Source: Candidatus Curtissbacteria bacterium
Lineage (GTDB): Bacteria > Patescibacteria > Microgenomatia > Curtissbacterales > GWA2-41-24
Length of the DNA stretch: 14,459 bases
NCBI GenBank assembly: GCA_030647775.1
Contig: JAUSJC010000006.1
Location: 1 to 14,459, forward strand
Reading direction: 5' to 3'
A program made the translations under genes and the position numbers. Below the pieces are notes generated by a model. The model saw only the letters and a program-made list of their open reading frames with translations. It did no database searches and had not been told where the DNA came from. Positions 11,513-14,459 of the stretch are shown here, in pieces. Within the stretch, counting starts at the first letter, position 1; each line of letters starts with the position of its first letter.

Positions 11513-12412
11513 ATGAAAGTTAAAAAAATGAACCTAGTAAAGAAAGCTATATCAATATTAACCGCTTTAGTCCTTTCTTTTGGCATGGTGCTGGTAACAC
11601 CGGCCAAAGCTGCTTGTGCGCAGGTTGCACCTTCTATGACTGTGGATATGAAAGCGGCAGATACAAGTGTCGGCAGTTGGCAAGATAGTTTAAGCACCCA
11701 ACCAGGGCGCCAAGTGCAGTTTAATGTAGAAATTCACAACACGGTTGTTGGTTCTGTCGCCAACAATGTCAGAGCCGCGGTAACATTTCCTGGTGGTGCC
11801 AGCACAACCCTTTCCATACCAGTTACAATTACGACAACTAATGCAGGAGCAGTTTCGGACACAGTTAACATTTCTGTGCCTTCGGCTCAATCGATTACAT
11901 ATGTTCCAGGATCTACCAGACTTTTCTGGGACCAAAACGGCGATGGTACTTTGGACTATGACAATGCCCAGCTTGCCGACGGGATAGTCGGTTCAAGCAT
12001 ACCGCTTGGGGATCAGCAAGGTTGCAATAACTTTATAATTCGTGTTAACTTTTTAGCTAATATTTCTGGGACTCCAGCACCGACACCAGCTCCGACCCCA
12101 GCACCAACTCCGACACCTGCACCTGTAGGTGGACAAAGCCAGAGCCAAAGCCAAAGTGTTAACGTCACCCAGACCAATACTCAAACCGTAAATGCTGCAG
12201 CTGCTGCTGCGCCTGCGCCTGTCGTTAAAACTACACCGGCAACAGGTGTTGGCTTGATACCGCTAGCCGGAATGTTTGGAGCAGGCCCGGTTGGGTTTGC
12301 GCTTTCAAGATACGGCCGCGGAATGAGCGTTTTTGGTAAAAAGGAAGAAGAAGATTGGATGACAATAGCCAGCACCGCATTTTCTAAGAGAAAACAGAAT
12401 TTGGATTCGTAA
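11513..12412 (+). CDS. Secreted, C-terminally anchored surface protein
   Basis: Unrecognised 299-residue envelope protein. Residues 1-33 form a signal peptide: basic MKVKKMNLVKK, hydrophobic core, then TPAKA as a likely signal peptidase I site. Residues about 40-185 look like an all-beta domain similar in style to DUF11/Ig-like surface repeats (NVRAAVTFPGGASTTLSIPV). It contains a calcium-loop-like DQNGDGTLDYD (140-150) and two cysteines (C35, C171). A Pro-Thr-Ala linker (188-204), a Gln/Ser-rich patch and poly-Ala lead to TTPATGVG (240-247), a hydrophobic segment (246-264) and RYGRG, which resembles a sortase-type or membrane-anchor tail, though the 35-residue end is longer than usual. The start ATG 11513 has AGGAG upstream; ATG 11528 is an alternative. 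It probably forms an operon with the 730-aa gene 69 nt upstream. No enzyme motif is seen. Confidence 0.87.
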   Translation: MKVKKMNLVKKAISILTALVLSFGMVLVTPAKAACAQVAPSMTVDMKAADTSVGSWQDSLSTQPGRQVQFNVEIHNTVVGSVANNVRAAVTFPGGASTTLSIPVTITTTNAGAVSDTVNISVPSAQSITYVPGSTRLFWDQNGDGTLDYDNAQLADGIVGSSIPLGDQQGCNNFIIRVNFLANISGTPAPTPAPTPAPTPTPAPVGGQSQSQSQSVNVTQTNTQTVNAAAAAAPAPVVKTTPATGVGLIPLAGMFGAGPVGFALSRYGRGMSVFGKKEEEDWMTIASTAFSKRKQNLDS

Positions 12413-12638
12413 ACTTATAGGGCGAAGGATGCCTTCGCCACGCTGTCCCTTACTTGTGGCACAGATTGGGACCGTGAGTAGGGCAGGCTTGCGGTCCCAT
12501 ATTTTTGACACGAATTTTCCCCCGCCCGCCTTGACTTCCGCCTGACTTCGAAAAGACGAAGTTTTGTCGGGTAGGTCGTCAACGCGATGTCGGGCAGGCG
12601 AATTGTTAGTCCGAATTTATGCGAATAATTGCGGTTGG
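12413..12638. other. Gap between envelope operon and rho: hairpins and REP-like repeat
   Basis: No gene. A perfect small hairpin GGCGAAGG-atg-CCTTCGCC lies at 12421-12439. A terminator candidate lies at 12468-12506. A GC-rich REP-like element (about 12520-12600) has ACTTCG/CGAAGT (12545-12550/12557-12562) inside CGCCTG/CAGGCG (12539-12544/12595-12600). CCGAATTT units begin at 12611. Confidence 0.6.
12468..12506 (+). terminator. Probable terminator of the envelope gene pair
   Basis: GGGACCG (12468-12474) pairs with CGGTCCC (12492-12498) and is followed by ATATTTTT (12499-12506). The stem is a perfect 7 bp; the loop of 17 nt is long. It lies 56 nt after the stop codon of the 299-aa gene. Confidence 0.6.
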
Positions 12639-12668
12639 TTGACAAAAAGGATAGGGAAATAATACAAT
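12639..12668 (+). promoter_or_regulatory. Promoter of rho
   Basis: TTGACA (12639-12644), 18-nt spacer, TACAAT (12663-12668). The expected start is near 12675, which gives a leader of about 119 nt containing CCGAATT units and a heptad palindrome before the rho start codon. Rho leaders are often autoregulated; whether this one is cannot be told from sequence alone. Confidence 0.7.
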
Positions 12669-12699
12669 ACGGTTGTCTTCAGTAGGTGTTCCCAGATTT

Positions 12700-12790
12700 T
12701 TAAATACGAATTGATCCGAATTATTTATCCGAATTTGTCCGAATTGCTTTCTATCAATTATCAATCAACTATTGACTATTAACAATCATT
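12700..12790. repeat. Repeat-rich rho leader: CCGAATT units and a heptad palindrome
   Basis: CGAATT recurs at about 12707, 12717, 12730 and 12740, three of the four as CCGAATT. Next comes a 7-nt series CTATCAA, TTATCAA, TCAACTA, TTGACTA, TTAACAA (12752-12786), whose left ATCAA steps face right TTGAC steps. It ends 7 nt before the rho ATG, which has no clear Shine-Dalgarno. Confidence 0.5.
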
Positions 12791-12793
12791 TTC

Positions 12794-14212
12794 ATGCCGA
12801 CAAAAGTTCAAGTTAGAGTTAAAGCTAAAGAGGAAGAGAAAGCTCCTGAAAACGGGTCTGTCCCTTCTGCCCGCCCGCCAGCGGCTGATGCCGCAGGCGA
12901 AGCCGGGCGGGTGATTGATTTGAGAACCCCTGCGGCGGCAAACCCGGAACCTTTGGTTGTTGTTCCCCCCAGCCCCAGCGAGGAGCCGACGAGAGCCTAT
13001 GAACCTTCATATGACGAGTCCCGCGGCAATGGCCGCAGAGATTATGGTTCGAGTCGGGATCGGGATTATCATGAAGAGGATCCTTCAATGATTTCAGGAG
13101 GACGCGACGTACCCACGACCGAAGTCGGGGGAATTTTAGATATAGCGGGTGACGGCCACGGGTTCTTGAGGCCAAAATTCAGGCCCAGTGATAAAGACGT
13201 TTATATTTCCTCTTCACAAATCCGCAGATTTATGCTTCGGCCGGGAGATGATGTTAAGGGGCTTGGGCGGCCGCCGAAGGAAAGCGAAAGATACTACGGG
13301 CTTTTGAAAGTTGTTGAAGTTAACGGCATCTCTGCCGAAAAGCAGGGTAAGAGAATCCAGTTTAACGATTTGACGCCAATTTATCCAAATAAAAAACTGA
13401 AGCTGGAAACCGGCAAAACTCCTCTTTCGACAAGAGTTATAGATTTAATTTCGCCAATCGGTTTGGGCCAGCGGGGAATGGTGGTTTCGCCGCCAAAGGC
13501 CGGTAAAACGACAATCCTTAAAGATATCGCGCGCGGCATTTCGGAAAACTTTCCCAAAATCCATTTGATGGCGGCTTTAATCGGCGAGCGGCCGGAAGAG
13601 GTAACGGATATTTCCAGAAGCGTTAAGGGGGAAGTGATTGCTTCCAACTTTGATGAACCGGCAGAGGACCAAACAAAAGTTGCCGAAATTTGTCTGGAGC
13701 GCGCTAAAAGGCTTGTAGAACAAGGCGTGGATGTGGTGATCCTTTTGGATTCAATCACCCGCCTGGCGCGCGCTTATAACCTTTCAGTGCCACCTTCAGG
13801 CAGGACTTTGACCGGCGGTTTTGACCCGGCGGCGCTATATCCGCCAAAGCGGTTTTTCGGCGCTGCCAGAAACTGCGAAGAAGGCGGATCTTTGACTATT
13901 ATCGGGACGGCACTCATCGATACCGGTTCAAGAATGGACGATTTAATCTATGAAGAATTTAAGGGAACCGGCAACATGGAGATCATCCTTGACCGTAAAC
14001 TGAGCGACAAGAGAATCTTCCCGGCGTTCGATGTCAACCGGTCCGGGACACGCAAGGAAGAAATCCTCCTGGAAGAGGATGAACTCAATCGGGTGTGGAT
14101 ACTGCGGAAGCTCGTGAGCGACCTGACGCCCGTGGATGCGATGGAATTCATCATGGAGAAGATGCGCGGCACGAAATCCAACAAAGAGTTCCTGAAATCA
14201 ATGAATAGTTAA
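12794..14212 (+). CDS. rho: Transcription termination factor Rho
   Basis: Hexameric RNA helicase that ends transcription. In its 472 residues: a low-complexity charged N-terminus (1-107), a cold-shock-type RNA-binding domain (108-185, GILDIAGDGHGFLRP), Walker A PPKAGKTT (233-240), Q-loop region SVKGEV (276-281), Walker B VVILLDS (314-320) and the R-loop block PPSGRTLTGGFDPAALYPPKRFFGAARN (333-360, quoted as landmark residues G337, F343, Y349). The disordered N-terminus stands where other Rho proteins have the Rho_N helical domain. Residues about 26-40 are encoded by a GC-rich REP-like palindrome (12869-12911). Start ATG 12794 lacks a Shine-Dalgarno. From about 13976 (residue 395) codon use shifts sharply to C/G-ending codons, as in the following thiolase, so the 3' part may come from another genome. 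The protein motifs are continuous across it. Confidence 0.97.
   Translation: MPTKVQVRVKAKEEEKAPENGSVPSARPPAADAAGEAGRVIDLRTPAAANPEPLVVVPPSPSEEPTRAYEPSYDESRGNGRRDYGSSRDRDYHEEDPSMISGGRDVPTTEVGGILDIAGDGHGFLRPKFRPSDKDVYISSSQIRRFMLRPGDDVKGLGRPPKESERYYGLLKVVEVNGISAEKQGKRIQFNDLTPIYPNKKLKLETGKTPLSTRVIDLISPIGLGQRGMVVSPPKAGKTTILKDIARGISENFPKIHLMAALIGERPEEVTDISRSVKGEVIASNFDEPAEDQTKVAEICLERAKRLVEQGVDVVILLDSITRLARAYNLSVPPSGRTLTGGFDPAALYPPKRFFGAARNCEEGGSLTIIGTALIDTGSRMDDLIYEEFKGTGNMEIILDRKLSDKRIFPAFDVNRSGTRKEEILLEEDELNRVWILRKLVSDLTPVDAMEFIMEKMRGTKSNKEFLKSMNS
12869..12911. repeat. REP-like GC-rich palindrome within rho
   Basis: CCCGCCCG (12870-12877) faces CGGGCGGG (12904-12911). It is read in frame as an Arg/Pro/Ala/Gly segment in the disordered N-terminus of Rho. 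It resembles the GC-rich palindromes at 4186-4230 and 12520-12600. Confidence 0.6.
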
Positions 14213-14277
14213 AGGCTTTCCGGTGTCCTCGCGCCGCATTGCGTCCCCCTTCTGCTACTTCTTCGACAATCATTCCT

Positions 14278-14459
14278 ATGCCTGAAGCGGTAATCGTAAG
14301 CGCCTGTCGAACTCCCATCGGCTCATTCATGGGCAGCCTCAGTTCTCTTTCTGCCACCCGACTGGGCGCTCTTGTTGTTGAGGAAGCCGTGAAACGTGCG
14401 GGCATCAAGAAGTCCGACGTTCAGGAAGTTATTATGGGAAATGTTCTCACTGCGGGAGA
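14278..14459 (+). CDS. Acetyl-CoA acetyltransferase (thiolase), truncated at window end
   Basis: Only the first 60 codons are present. They begin MPEAVIVSACRTPIGSFMGSL, followed by S.TRLGALVVEEAVKRAGI and VQEVIMGNVLTAG, which is the typical N-terminus of a biosynthetic thiolase (condensing two acetyl-CoA, as in AtoB/PhaA). The active-site cysteine would lie at about residue 88-90 and is outside the window. ATG 14278 lies 65 nt after rho. Codons are rich in C/G at the third position, unlike the S1 to yacL genes and most of rho. A thiolase is unexpected in a reduced Patescibacteria-like genome. Together with the shift inside rho this raises the possibility of a chimeric contig or of transfer. 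Family call is confident; origin is not. Confidence 0.9.
   Translation, partial: MPEAVIVSACRTPIGSFMGSLSSLSATRLGALVVEEAVKRAGIKKSDVQEVIMGNVLTAG

Overview
The window looks like a piece of a Candidate Phyla Radiation (Patescibacteria) genome. The signs are a 23S rRNA gene loaded with peripheral insertions, a long 23S-5S spacer, several genes without a clear Shine-Dalgarno sequence, a compact set of informational genes (S1, RadA, PIN-TRAM, Rho), and many small palindromic repeats in gaps, rRNA helices and coding regions. This placement is inferred from gene content and style; no 16S is present. Everything called is on the + strand.

Layout. 1-2590 is the 3' two thirds of 23S rRNA, with insertions at about 461-620 (helix 45), 1151-1313 (helix 63) and 2453-2555 (near helix 98). 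The roughly 1 kb 23S-5S spacer holds a palindromic array, a promoter, a possible 26-codon leader ORF with an attenuator-like hairpin, and an unrecognised 133-aa gene. 5S rRNA (3590-3705) is followed by a terminator, then by a copied 5S tail with a second terminator. Next come a four-domain S1 protein gene, radA, a membrane PIN-TRAM gene (yacL-like) and a GIY-YIG gene framed by nested inverted repeats. 8247-9250 is gene-free but structured: it includes a likely promoter-to-terminator non-coding RNA of about 320 nt and the promoter of an envelope gene pair (a 730-aa two-segment membrane protein and a 299-aa secreted, C-terminally anchored protein). Rho follows. The window ends in a truncated thiolase gene whose codon use, together with the last part of rho, differs from the rest and suggests a chimeric join or a transfer boundary.

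The most unusual theme is a set of hairpin arrays built from short phased units. Three arrays have 8-nt units (TTAGG plus 3 variable bases, 6-nt loop, then the complementary CCTAA series). Several have about 7-nt units in rRNA helices and gene gaps. One has 9-nt units inside radA, where the period equals three codons and keeps the reading frame. The GIY-YIG gene lies between two separated arms of the 7-nt kind. These look like one class of element with a period that differs by family, which I cannot match to a named element.

Functionally, the window joins ribosome components (23S, 5S, S1), a RadA/YacL pair that is a neighbourhood known from other bacteria (disA absent here), a probable cell-envelope operon, and the Rho terminator.
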